Below are positions 16,620 to 24,015 of a DNA stretch of 64,000 bases, in pieces (the stretch's first letter is position 1; every line of letters starts with the position of its first letter). Where the stretch lies: assembly GCF_009764265.1 (NCBI RefSeq), contig NZ_RWIR01000092.1, positions 62,001 through 126,000 on the forward strand, given 5' to 3'. The notes below the pieces were generated by a model. It did no database searches. It was not told where the DNA came from and saw only the letters and a list, made by a program, of their open reading frames with translations. This stretch comes from Pseudomonas sp. PB101. Its GTDB lineage: Bacteria; Pseudomonadota; Gammaproteobacteria; Pseudomonadales; Pseudomonadaceae. Both the position numbers and the translations under genes were made by a program.

Positions 16620-18158
16620 ATGGTTAACGAAACGAACGTACCAACACCAAAACCGACAACGCTCGAGGGCTGGATCAAGCTGCTCGATGGCGTACGTCTT
16701 CCCGTTCCGCAAGCCAGCCACGACCGTGTCTGCAAGGCCATCCGCGACAATCGCAGCTCGCTGCGCGATATCGCCGACCTCATGCAAGGCAGCCCGGCCC
16801 TGGCCTTGAGCGTGATTCGCGAGGCCAACCGGCACAGCCACGGCGGCATGACCGAGCCTGCGGAAAACCTCGAGATCGCGATCAACCGCCTTGGCCTCAA
16901 GCGCACCGAAGAGCTGCTCGAGCGCCTGCCCGCCGAACCTCACGCCGAGATTCCCAAAGCCTTGCGGCAGCTGCAGATGATCAGCCAGCACGCCACGCAA
17001 CAGGCCAACGGTTTTTTTGCCAGTCGCCTGGCGCGCCTGTGGCAGGACATCCACTGGGGCAGCCTGCTGTTTCTTTCGCCTCTGTGGCCGCTGGCGCTGA
17101 CCCATCCAAAACTGCTCGAAGAGTGGGAACTGCGGGTCATCCAAAAAGGTGAGTCGGCACGCAAGGTCGAACAACAACTGTTTGGTGTACGCCTGCTGGA
17201 CATCGGCCAGGCCCTGGTGGATATCTGGCGCTTGCCGATCTGGGTGCAGCAGGGTTATCGCCTGTTGCTCACGGAACAGCGGGAACTGGTCAAAGTCCTG
17301 CGCATCGCCCGCGACAGCGAGCACCCATTGCGCCAGCAGAACCGCCTCGATGACGATCCGACCCTGCGCCGCTGGCTCAACCAGCCAGCCAACACAGTGC
17401 TGCTCGCCAACGGTCTGGCGCTGTCGGCGCAACACGCCTGGGACAGTCCGCACAGTGAGCGCTGGCAGTACCTGACCAGCCTTTACCTGCAAATGCCGAT
17501 GGACGATGTGCAACAACAGTTGCACCAGCAAGCCGCCAACAGCGCGCGCAATCACGCCATGCCCGACCTCTGGCACCCCGCCGAATCGCTGATCTGGCCG
17601 TGGGGCATGAACCGTGTCCACGCCGGACTGCTGCCGGCCGCGGCACCCACGGCCGAAGATCTGGCGAAATGGCGCAGGCAATGCGCCGAATTGCTGGTCG
17701 AGCCGAGCCGCTTCACCAATGCCATGCACTTGACCATCGCCGCACGGGACGCCCTCGTGGCCTGCGGCATGCGTCGGGTGATGATCCTGATGGCCGACCG
17801 CACCCACGCCAACCTGCGCGTGCACCAGACGGCCGGCCTGGCGAAGGAAGCGGCCGGGCTGAATTTCGTGGTCAGCCAGAGCAACGTGTTGCAACGCCTG
17901 CTCACGCAACAGGCCCAGGTGCGCCTGACGCCAGCCAACAACGCGCAATTCTCGGCCCTGCTGCCCAACAGCCTGCGTTCGCAGTTCAGTGGCGAACACC
18001 TGCTGCTGCGCTCGCTGGTCAACAATGGCCGGGTGATCATGATCGTCGTGGCGGACCAGGGCGGCGGGCCGTTTTCGGAAATTTCCGTACAAGCCTTCGG
18101 CAAAACCGCGCAGTGCATTGAAAAAGCCCTGCACAGCTTTAGCAACCGAGGCCAATAA
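16620..18158 (+). CDS. HDOD domain protein
   Basis: 512-residue soluble protein. The N-terminal HDOD region spans about 20-215 (VCKAIRDNRSSLRDIADLMQGSPALALSVIREANR is its helical start), without the metal-binding HD pair of true phosphohydrolases. The last ~140 residues (from about 370) look like a GAF-type sensor fold (ARDALVACGMRRVMILMADR ... VIMIVVADQGGG). HDOD proteins act in signalling, often around cyclic-di-GMP and motility, but no partner is known for this one. Divergent from motA, 166 bases apart, and upstream of rhdA by 42 bases. Confidence 0.85.
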   Translation: MVNETNVPTPKPTTLEGWIKLLDGVRLPVPQASHDRVCKAIRDNRSSLRDIADLMQGSPALALSVIREANRHSHGGMTEPAENLEIAINRLGLKRTEELLERLPAEPHAEIPKALRQLQMISQHATQQANGFFASRLARLWQDIHWGSLLFLSPLWPLALTHPKLLEEWELRVIQKGESARKVEQQLFGVRLLDIGQALVDIWRLPIWVQQGYRLLLTEQRELVKVLRIARDSEHPLRQQNRLDDDPTLRRWLNQPANTVLLANGLALSAQHAWDSPHSERWQYLTSLYLQMPMDDVQQQLHQQAANSARNHAMPDLWHPAESLIWPWGMNRVHAGLLPAAAPTAEDLAKWRRQCAELLVEPSRFTNAMHLTIAARDALVACGMRRVMILMADRTHANLRVHQTAGLAKEAAGLNFVVSQSNVLQRLLTQQAQVRLTPANNAQFSALLPNSLRSQFSGEHLLLRSLVNNGRVIMIVVADQGGGPFSEISVQAFGKTAQCIEKALHSFSNRGQ

Positions 18159-18200
18159 GGCTGCGCTACAATCCTCCCTTTTGTGCTCTGGAGACCTCAC

Positions 18201-19016
18201 ATGTCTGACTTCTCTGGCTTGCCGCTGGTGATCGAGCCGAGCGACTTGCTCCCTCGCCTCGATGCCCGCGAACTGATCCTGGTGGACTTGACCAGTACCG
18301 CCCGCTATACCGAAGGGCACATTCCCGGCGCGCGCTTTGTCGATCCGAAACGCACGCAGCTCGGCCAGGCCCCGGCCCCGGGGCTGATGCCCCCGCCGGC
18401 AGCACTCGAAACACTGTTTGGCGAGTTGGGCCACAACCCCGACGCGGTCTACGTGGTGTACGACGACGAAGGCGGCGGTTGGGCCGGGCGCTTCATCTGG
18501 TTGCTGGATGTCATCGGCCACAGCCAGTACCACTATATAGACGGCGGCCTGCCGGCCTGGCTGGCTGAAGGCTTGCCGATGTCGATCCAGATCCCGCCAC
18601 CCGTGGGCGGCCCGGTTCCACTGACCTTGCACGAGGAACCCACGGCCACCCGCGAATACCTGCAAAGCCGTCTCGGCGCCGCCGACCTGGCCATCTGGGA
18701 TGCACGCGGGCCACTGGAGTATTCCGGTGAAAAGGTCCTGGCAGCCAAGGGCGGGCACATTCCCGGCGCGGTCAATTTCGAATGGACCGCCGGCATGGAC
18801 AAGTCGCGCCAGCTGCGCATCCGCACCGACATGCCGCAGATCCTCGAACAACTCGGGATCAGCAAAGACAAAGAAGTGATTACCCACTGCCAGACCCATC
18901 ATCGTTCTGGCTTCACCTATCTGGTGGCCAAGGCTCTCGGTTATCCGCGGGTCAAGGGCTACGCCGGCTCCTGGGGCGAATGGGGCAACCATCCCGATAC
19001 GCCCGTAGAGATCTAA
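18201..19016 (+). CDS. rhdA: Thiosulfate sulfurtransferase (rhodanese RhdA)
   Basis: 271-residue tandem-domain rhodanese. The N-terminal inactive rhodanese half covers about 1-140; the catalytic half carries HCQTHHRSGF with the sulfur-carrying C230, the same active-site loop and cysteine position as Azotobacter RhdA. Transfers sulfane sulfur from thiosulfate to cyanide or other acceptors in the cytoplasm. GGAG before the ATG at 18201 decides the start over a GTG six codons earlier. A TACAAT hexamer at 18167-18172 may be a promoter -10. The stop lies 18 bases before psd, so both are likely cotranscribed. Confidence 0.94.
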   Translation: MSDFSGLPLVIEPSDLLPRLDARELILVDLTSTARYTEGHIPGARFVDPKRTQLGQAPAPGLMPPPAALETLFGELGHNPDAVYVVYDDEGGGWAGRFIWLLDVIGHSQYHYIDGGLPAWLAEGLPMSIQIPPPVGGPVPLTLHEEPTATREYLQSRLGAADLAIWDARGPLEYSGEKVLAAKGGHIPGAVNFEWTAGMDKSRQLRIRTDMPQILEQLGISKDKEVITHCQTHHRSGFTYLVAKALGYPRVKGYAGSWGEWGNHPDTPVEI

Positions 19017-19034
19017 GGTTTTTAAGGACAGTAA

Positions 19035-19895
19035 ATGAACAAGCGTCTGTTTATCATCAGCCAGTACCTGCTACCCCACAACCTGCTCTCGCGACTGGCC
19101 GGCTGCGTTGCCGAATGCCGCGTGCGCTGGTTCAAGAACGCCTTTACCGCCTGGTTCGCCAAGCGCTATCAGGTGGACATGTCCCAGGCATTGGTCGAAG
19201 ACCTGACCGCCTACGAGCACTTCAACGCCTTCTTCACCCGCGCACTGAAAGACGGTGCCCGCCCGCTGGACGAGACCCCGGGCGCGATCCTCAGCCCGGC
19301 CGACGGCGCGATCAGCCAACTCGGCCCGATCGAGCACGGTCGCGTGTTCCAGGCCAAGGGTCACAGTTTCAGCGTGCTGGAACTGCTGGGTGGCGATGCG
19401 GCGAATGCTGCGCCGTTCATGGGCGGTGACTTCGCGACCATCTACCTGTCGCCGAAGGACTACCACCGCGTGCACATGCCGCTGGCCGGTACTCTGCGCG
19501 AAATGGTCTACATCCCGGGCCGCCTGTTCTCGGTGAACCAGACTACCGCCGAAAACGTTCCGGAACTGTTCGCCCGCAACGAGCGCGTGGCGTGCATTTT
19601 CGACACCGAGCGCGGGCCGATGGCCGTGGTGCTGGTGGGCGCGATGATCGTGGCATCGATCGAAACCGTCTGGGCCGGCCTGGTCACCCCGCCGAAACGC
19701 GAGCTGAAAACCTTCCGCTACGACGAAGCCGCACGTGCGCCGATCCACCTGGAAAAAGGTGCGGAACTGGGTCGCTTCAAGCTGGGTTCGACCGCTGTCG
19801 TGCTGTTCGGGCCGGATCAGGTCAAGTGGGCTGAAGAAATGACCGCCGGCACGGCGGTGCAGATGGGTCAGGGTATGGGCTCACCAAAAGCCTAA
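19035..19895 (+). CDS. psd: Phosphatidylserine decarboxylase proenzyme
   Basis: 286-residue inner-membrane enzyme that makes phosphatidylethanolamine from phosphatidylserine. The self-cleavage motif is LGST; S252 becomes the pyruvoyl group of the alpha subunit. Other conserved stretches include the SPADG segment (about 88-92), YLSPKDYHRVHMP and the FLxN-like membrane-docking N-terminus MNKRLFIISQYLLPHNLLSR. Length is typical. Followed by a REP pair and the convergent serB. Confidence 0.96.
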   Translation: MNKRLFIISQYLLPHNLLSRLAGCVAECRVRWFKNAFTAWFAKRYQVDMSQALVEDLTAYEHFNAFFTRALKDGARPLDETPGAILSPADGAISQLGPIEHGRVFQAKGHSFSVLELLGGDAANAAPFMGGDFATIYLSPKDYHRVHMPLAGTLREMVYIPGRLFSVNQTTAENVPELFARNERVACIFDTERGPMAVVLVGAMIVASIETVWAGLVTPPKRELKTFRYDEAARAPIHLEKGAELGRFKLGSTAVVLFGPDQVKWAEEMTAGTAVQMGQGMGSPKA

Positions 19896-19926
19896 GCGCT
19901 CACCTGGTCCACCGCCGATGCAAACC

Positions 19927-19992
19927 TGTAGGAGCCGGCTTGCTGGCGATGGCGTCCTCAAGGGCCCCATCGCCAGCAAGCCGGCTCCTACA
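19927..19992. repeat. REP pair, class A, between psd and serB
   Basis: Near-perfect inverted pair TGTAGGAGCCGGCTTGCTGG ... CCAGCAAGCCGGCTCCTACA with a short middle, in the convergent intergenic region. Close in sequence to the pair at 10597-10662, including the shared middle GGCGTCCTCA/GGGCCCCAT. Confidence 0.92.
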
Positions 19993-20005
19993 GTAGCTTG
20001 CAGTG

Positions 20006-21220
20006 TTAGAGCTGGCCGTCGCGATCGCGGAAGCCCAGCAGATACAGCACGCCATCCAGCCCCAGGGTCGAGATCGCCTGCTTGGCCGACTGCTTGACCA
20101 GCGGCTTGGCACGGAACGCCACACCCAACCCGGCAATCGCCAGCATCGGCAAGTCGTTGGCGCCATCGCCGACCGCAATGGTCTGCTCCAGGCGCAAGCC
20201 TTCCTTGTGTGCCAGTTCCTTCAGCAGATCAGCCTTGCGCTGCGCATCGACAATCGGCTCGACCGCGACGCCGGTGACCTTGCCGTCAACCACTTCAAGT
20301 TCGTTGGCGAACACATAGTCGATACCCAACTTGGCCTGCAGTTGCTTGGCGAAGTAGGTAAAGCCACCCGACAGGATCGCGGTCTTGTAGCCCAGGCGCT
20401 TGAGTTCGGCGAACAGGGTTTCGGCACCTTCGGTCAGGCGCAGCGAGGCGCCGATGGAATCCAGCACATTGACGTCCAGACCTTTGAGCAAGGCCAGACG
20501 CTCCTTGAAGCTGGCGCGAAAATCCAGCTCGCCGGCCATCGCCCGCTCGGTGATTTCCGAGACCTTGTCACCGACGCCAGCCGCCTTGGCCAGTTCGTCG
20601 ATCACTTCGGCTTCGATCAGCGTCGAGTCCATGTCGAACACCGCCAGGCGACGGTTGCGACGGAACAGCGAATCTTCCTGGAAGGCGATGTCGACGTTCA
20701 GTTCCTGGGCGACGCTGAGGAATTCGGCACGCAACGCCTGCGGATCAGCCGCCTCGCCACGCACGGAAAACTCGATGCAGCCCTTGCCCTTGTCGGCCGG
20801 GGTGTCCAGCGGCATGCGCCCGGACAGGCGATCGATGTGGTCGATGTTCAGGCCATACTTGGCGGTGATTGAGCTCACGGCCTGCAACTGCCCGGCTGTC
20901 ACCTTGCGGGTCAACAGGGTCACGATGTGGCGTTTTTTGCCCTGGTTGCCGACCCACTGCTGGTAATCCTGTTCGGACACCGGCGTGAAACGCACCTGTT
21001 GATCGAGCTCATAGCCCTTGAACAGGATGTCCTTGAGCACGGACTTGCCTTGTTCGGTGTCGGGAATTTCAACCAGGATGCCGAACGACAAGGTGTCGTG
21101 GATCACCGCCTGACCGATGTCGAGAATGTTCACACCACCCTGGGCCAGAACGCCGGTAATGGCCGCAGTCAGACCCGGACGGTCGACTCCCGTGATGTTT
21201 ATCAGGACGATTTCGCGCAA
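20006..21220 (-). CDS. serB: Phosphoserine phosphatase SerB
   Basis: 404-residue last-step enzyme of serine biosynthesis. Two N-terminal ACT-type regulatory domains (about 1-80 and 95-180; start IVLINITGVDRPGLTAAITG) precede the HAD phosphatase domain. HAD motif I is VFDMDSTLIEAEV with the nucleophilic aspartate at about 196, motif II is AILSGGFTYF, and motif III/IV is GDGANDLPML. Longer than E. coli SerB because of the double ACT region, as is usual for pseudomonads. Divergent from the AhpA/YtjB-family gene, a pairing seen in many gammaproteobacteria. Confidence 0.96.
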   Translation of the reverse strand: MREIVLINITGVDRPGLTAAITGVLAQGGVNILDIGQAVIHDTLSFGILVEIPDTEQGKSVLKDILFKGYELDQQVRFTPVSEQDYQQWVGNQGKKRHIVTLLTRKVTAGQLQAVSSITAKYGLNIDHIDRLSGRMPLDTPADKGKGCIEFSVRGEAADPQALRAEFLSVAQELNVDIAFQEDSLFRRNRRLAVFDMDSTLIEAEVIDELAKAAGVGDKVSEITERAMAGELDFRASFKERLALLKGLDVNVLDSIGASLRLTEGAETLFAELKRLGYKTAILSGGFTYFAKQLQAKLGIDYVFANELEVVDGKVTGVAVEPIVDAQRKADLLKELAHKEGLRLEQTIAVGDGANDLPMLAIAGLGVAFRAKPLVKQSAKQAISTLGLDGVLYLLGFRDRDGQL

Positions 21221-21291
21221 GGCGCACCCCCGCAGGTGGAAAAAAACCGCATTCTACCCACTTTCAGTGACCATCGGGCACCGTGAGCGCT

Positions 21292-21319
21292 TTGACGGTC
21301 CTAGGCCTGTCGCTATACT
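21292..21319 (+). promoter_or_regulatory. Candidate sigma70 promoter upstream of the AhpA/YtjB gene
   Basis: TTGACG (21292-21297) and TATACT (21314-21319) with a 16-base spacer, 37 bases before the GTG start codon at 21356. Good match to the -35/-10 consensus; not tested. Confidence 0.55.
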
Positions 21320-21355
21320 GCGCGTCAACTTCACGGACAAAAGAGCCGAGCTCAA

Positions 21356-22867
21356 GTGAACCGGCCCACGCCAGTAAAAACCGATAACTTCTTCCTGCTG
21401 ATCTTCCGGGCACTGCGCCACCGCCGTGTACCGATTGCATTGCGCATCGCCAGCCATAACGTGATCCTGGTCGCCCTGGCCCTGGTCATCTATGCCGGTG
21501 TGATGGGCTTGCAGTTCAAGCAGGCCATGCACGAGCAGGCGGATGCGCTGGGCGAAAGCCTGACGACGCAGACGGCCACCTCGGCCACCGAGCTGTTGGT
21601 GTCCAACGACATCCTCAGCCTCAACGTGCTGCTCAATAACCTGACCAAGAACAAGCTGGTGGCCCACGCCGCCATCTACAGCCCGGACAATCGCATCCTC
21701 GCCGAATCCGGCCAGCGGCCAAAGCATGGCCTGCTGGGCGAAGCCGAGGGCATGTACCAGAGCAAGATCACCTTCCAGGACGTGACGGCCGGGCAACTGC
21801 GCATCAGCCTGGACATGGACCAGTTCCAGCAGCCGATGACCATCAGCCTGCAAAGCATGGGCATCCTCAGCGCGATCCTGCTGGCCCTGTCCCTGGCCTT
21901 GAGCCTGCGCATGGGGCGGTATCTCTCCACGCCGCTGCTGCAATTGCGGGTGTGGCTGCGCAATATCGACGAATACACCCCGGCCACCGACCGTCAGGAC
22001 GAGATCGGCGACCTGGCGCGCCAGCTGCACGCCAACTTCGCCCCGGAGCCCGCCCCTGTGCCGGAGCCGGAACCCGAACTCGACGACGTCGAAGACGAAC
22101 CGGAATTCGAAGTCCGCAACCTGCGCGATCCGAGTTTCGACGAGAGCCGCCCGGTAGCCGCGCTCAAGCCTGCGCCACGGCAGATCGTCAGCACCGTTGA
22201 AGACGACGATGACGAAGATCCGTTCGCCGATCTGCGCGATGAATCGCTGAGCAGCCCCCCGCAACCGGTGATCCGCAAGGCCACGCCGAGCGTGCCGCAA
22301 CACAGCGCGGTGCTGGCGGTGCAACTGGGTTCCCAGGAGCAATTGCGACGCCTGCCGCGGGCGCGTCTTGAAGAACTGCTCGAACGCTATCGCGATTGCC
22401 TCGACCAGGCCGCTTCGCTGTATCAAGGCGAAGTGGAGACCCTGAACGATGGCAGCACGTTGATGCTGTTCCACACCGAAGACAGCGGCGACGATTACCT
22501 GACCAACGCCATTTGCTGTGGCGAACTGCTGCGGGCCCTGGGCCACCAGTTGCAGATCGAAGTCGCGGACAGCGGCATCACCCTGCAATTGCAGCTGGGC
22601 CTGACGCTCGGCGACGAACTGTTCGGCCTGAGCCAGATCGACCTGCTGCTGACCGACCCCGCCCAGGACGCCCTGGCCCTGTCGCAACACAGCCGCAACC
22701 TGCTGCTGGTGGAGCGCAAGATCAGCGACGACGCATTAATTCGCCAGCGCGCACGGATCCGCCCGATTGCCAGCCCTGAAGGTGCTTGCTGCGTGGAGCG
22801 GTTGATGGAGCCATATCCGTCGATGCTGGAGCGGCAACTGGCGCGGATGCACGAGCGCCGCGCTTAA
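21356..22867 (+). CDS. AhpA/YtjB (SMP_2) family inner-membrane protein
   Basis: 503-residue protein with a GTG start. Two membrane segments (about residues 33-53 and 160-182) bracket a periplasmic loop with IYSPDNRILAESG, followed by a HAMP-like connection (RYLSTPLLQLRVWLRNIDEYTPATDRQDEIGDLARQL is split here: the key part is the DEIGDLARQL helix). A long acidic, proline-rich linker (about 225-305) leads to a C-terminal cyclase-like soluble domain (about 310-495), which lacks obvious catalytic residues by eye. Orthologues sit next to serB in many gammaproteobacteria; the role is not established. Confidence 0.75.
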   Translation: MNRPTPVKTDNFFLLIFRALRHRRVPIALRIASHNVILVALALVIYAGVMGLQFKQAMHEQADALGESLTTQTATSATELLVSNDILSLNVLLNNLTKNKLVAHAAIYSPDNRILAESGQRPKHGLLGEAEGMYQSKITFQDVTAGQLRISLDMDQFQQPMTISLQSMGILSAILLALSLALSLRMGRYLSTPLLQLRVWLRNIDEYTPATDRQDEIGDLARQLHANFAPEPAPVPEPEPELDDVEDEPEFEVRNLRDPSFDESRPVAALKPAPRQIVSTVEDDDDEDPFADLRDESLSSPPQPVIRKATPSVPQHSAVLAVQLGSQEQLRRLPRARLEELLERYRDCLDQAASLYQGEVETLNDGSTLMLFHTEDSGDDYLTNAICCGELLRALGHQLQIEVADSGITLQLQLGLTLGDELFGLSQIDLLLTDPAQDALALSQHSRNLLLVERKISDDALIRQRARIRPIASPEGACCVERLMEPYPSMLERQLARMHERRA

Positions 22868-22888
22868 GCCACAGGCCCCGATGTGAAG

Positions 22889-22925
22889 AAGCCCGCAGAT
22901 GAGTGATCGTCTGCGGGCTTTTTTG
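22889..22925 (+). terminator. Rho-independent terminator of AhpA/YtjB gene
   Basis: Stem AAGCCCGCAGA/TCTGCGGGCTT (11 base pairs) with a short loop and six following T residues, starting about 20 bases after the stop codon. Confidence 0.92.
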
Positions 22926-22934
22926 TTGCCTGCT

Positions 22935-23039
22935 CTGGCCTCATCGCGGGCAAGCCCGCTCCCACAGGTTCAGGGGCGCTCACATCATTTGTGTACGGCG
23001 CGGACACTGTGGGAGCGGGCTTGCCCGCGATGAGGCCAG
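22935..23039. repeat. REP pair, class B
   Basis: Inverted repeat with long arms: CATCGCGGGCAAGCCCGCTC at the left and GAGCGGGCTTGCCCGCGATG at the right, extending outwards by CTGGCCT/AGGCCAG. Lies between the terminator of the rightward gene and that of the leftward pqiC-like gene. Confidence 0.93.
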
Positions 23040-23072
23040 AACAGGCCCTGAAGATCTCCCGGCTGCAGAAAC

Positions 23073-23100
23073 AACAAAGCCCGCACAAGGCGGGCTTCGT
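23073..23100 (-). terminator. Rho-independent terminator of pqiC-like gene
   Basis: Read leftward: AAGCCCGC, loop CTTGT, GCGGGCTT, then TGTTGTTT. Eight-base-pair GC-rich stem, about 18 bases past the stop codon. Confidence 0.8.
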
Positions 23101-23117
23101 TTCAAATCCATCCGGAC

Positions 23118-23831
23118 TTAGAAGCGGAACACTTCCATATCCGTACGAATAGGCGCGGCCATCGGGATCTTCGGCTGCTTTTCCTGCTCTACCGCCGGTG
23201 CTGCCGGCTTGGCGGCCGGTTTGCGCGGGACTTCGGCGATCGGCGGCTGGTTGGCCAGCGGCTTGAGCGCCACCGACAGTTGCTCAGCCAGGCGTTGCAG
23301 TAACACGCCCTGGGCCTGGACCTGTGCCGCCGTCGTCCCGGCATGCTGCTCCTGCAAATGGATGATGCGGTTGTCGCGGACCTGCCCGCGACGGTCGATC
23401 AGGCGCCATTGCGCGTCGAGGATCGCCGGTTGCTTTGCACCCGAGTCCAGGCGCGTGATGGTCAGCAGCACCTGCACGTCCGGAGTGAAGCCCAGTGTCG
23501 CCGGGGCCAGCACTACGCGCTGGCTATCCAGGTGACCTGCGACCTGACGCAGCAACAACTGATCGATATCCGACGAAAGGCTGCCGGCCCAACGACCGTC
23601 GGTCGAAGCCTGCAAGCTGCCATCCGGCTGACGCTGCAACAGGGTTTCGCGTTGCAGGTAGTCGGCAACGGTGACCGGGCCCAACAATACCGCCATGCCC
23701 GCGTTCTGTGCAGGCTGAACCGGACTTCCAGCGTCCAGCTGATACAACGACACCGGTTGGTGAACGCTGCAACCCGCCAGGCCAAGAACGCCGGCGAGCA
23801 TAAGAATAAAAGGAAGGCGCAGAGCAGTCAT
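23118..23831 (-). CDS. PqiC-like ABC transport auxiliary lipoprotein
   Basis: 237-residue lipoprotein: hydrophobic signal and lipobox LAGC with C21, then a PqiC/YmbA-type domain (about 22-195) beginning SVHQPVSLYQLDAGSP, and a lysine/proline/alanine-rich tail. PqiC anchors PqiB-type MCE tunnels to the outer membrane for lipid traffic (family knowledge). The partner genes pqiA/pqiB are not adjacent, so it is an orphan here. The ATG at 23829-23831 is used because it directly starts the signal peptide. A 7-base-pair inverted repeat (GTGATCA/TGATCAC, 23844-23866) lies just upstream of the start. Confidence 0.82.
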   Translation of the reverse strand: MTALRLPFILMLAGVLGLAGCSVHQPVSLYQLDAGSPVQPAQNAGMAVLLGPVTVADYLQRETLLQRQPDGSLQASTDGRWAGSLSSDIDQLLLRQVAGHLDSQRVVLAPATLGFTPDVQVLLTITRLDSGAKQPAILDAQWRLIDRRGQVRDNRIIHLQEQHAGTTAAQVQAQGVLLQRLAEQLSVALKPLANQPPIAEVPRKPAAKPAAPAVEQEKQPKIPMAAPIRTDMEVFRF

Positions 23832-24015
23832 CGTCCCATCCAGGTGATCAATAAAAGGCTGATCACAGTGAAAATACTCAATAAATATGAAGAACGCGCG
23901 GCAGTGCCGGCGCTTGAAAGGCCATATCATCCGTGAATATGCGTTCCGACTCCAGCGCAAAGCGCCGAACTACGGGTTAAATCGTAGATCGGCGGCTCTA
24001 AATCGCCTTCTTCGG

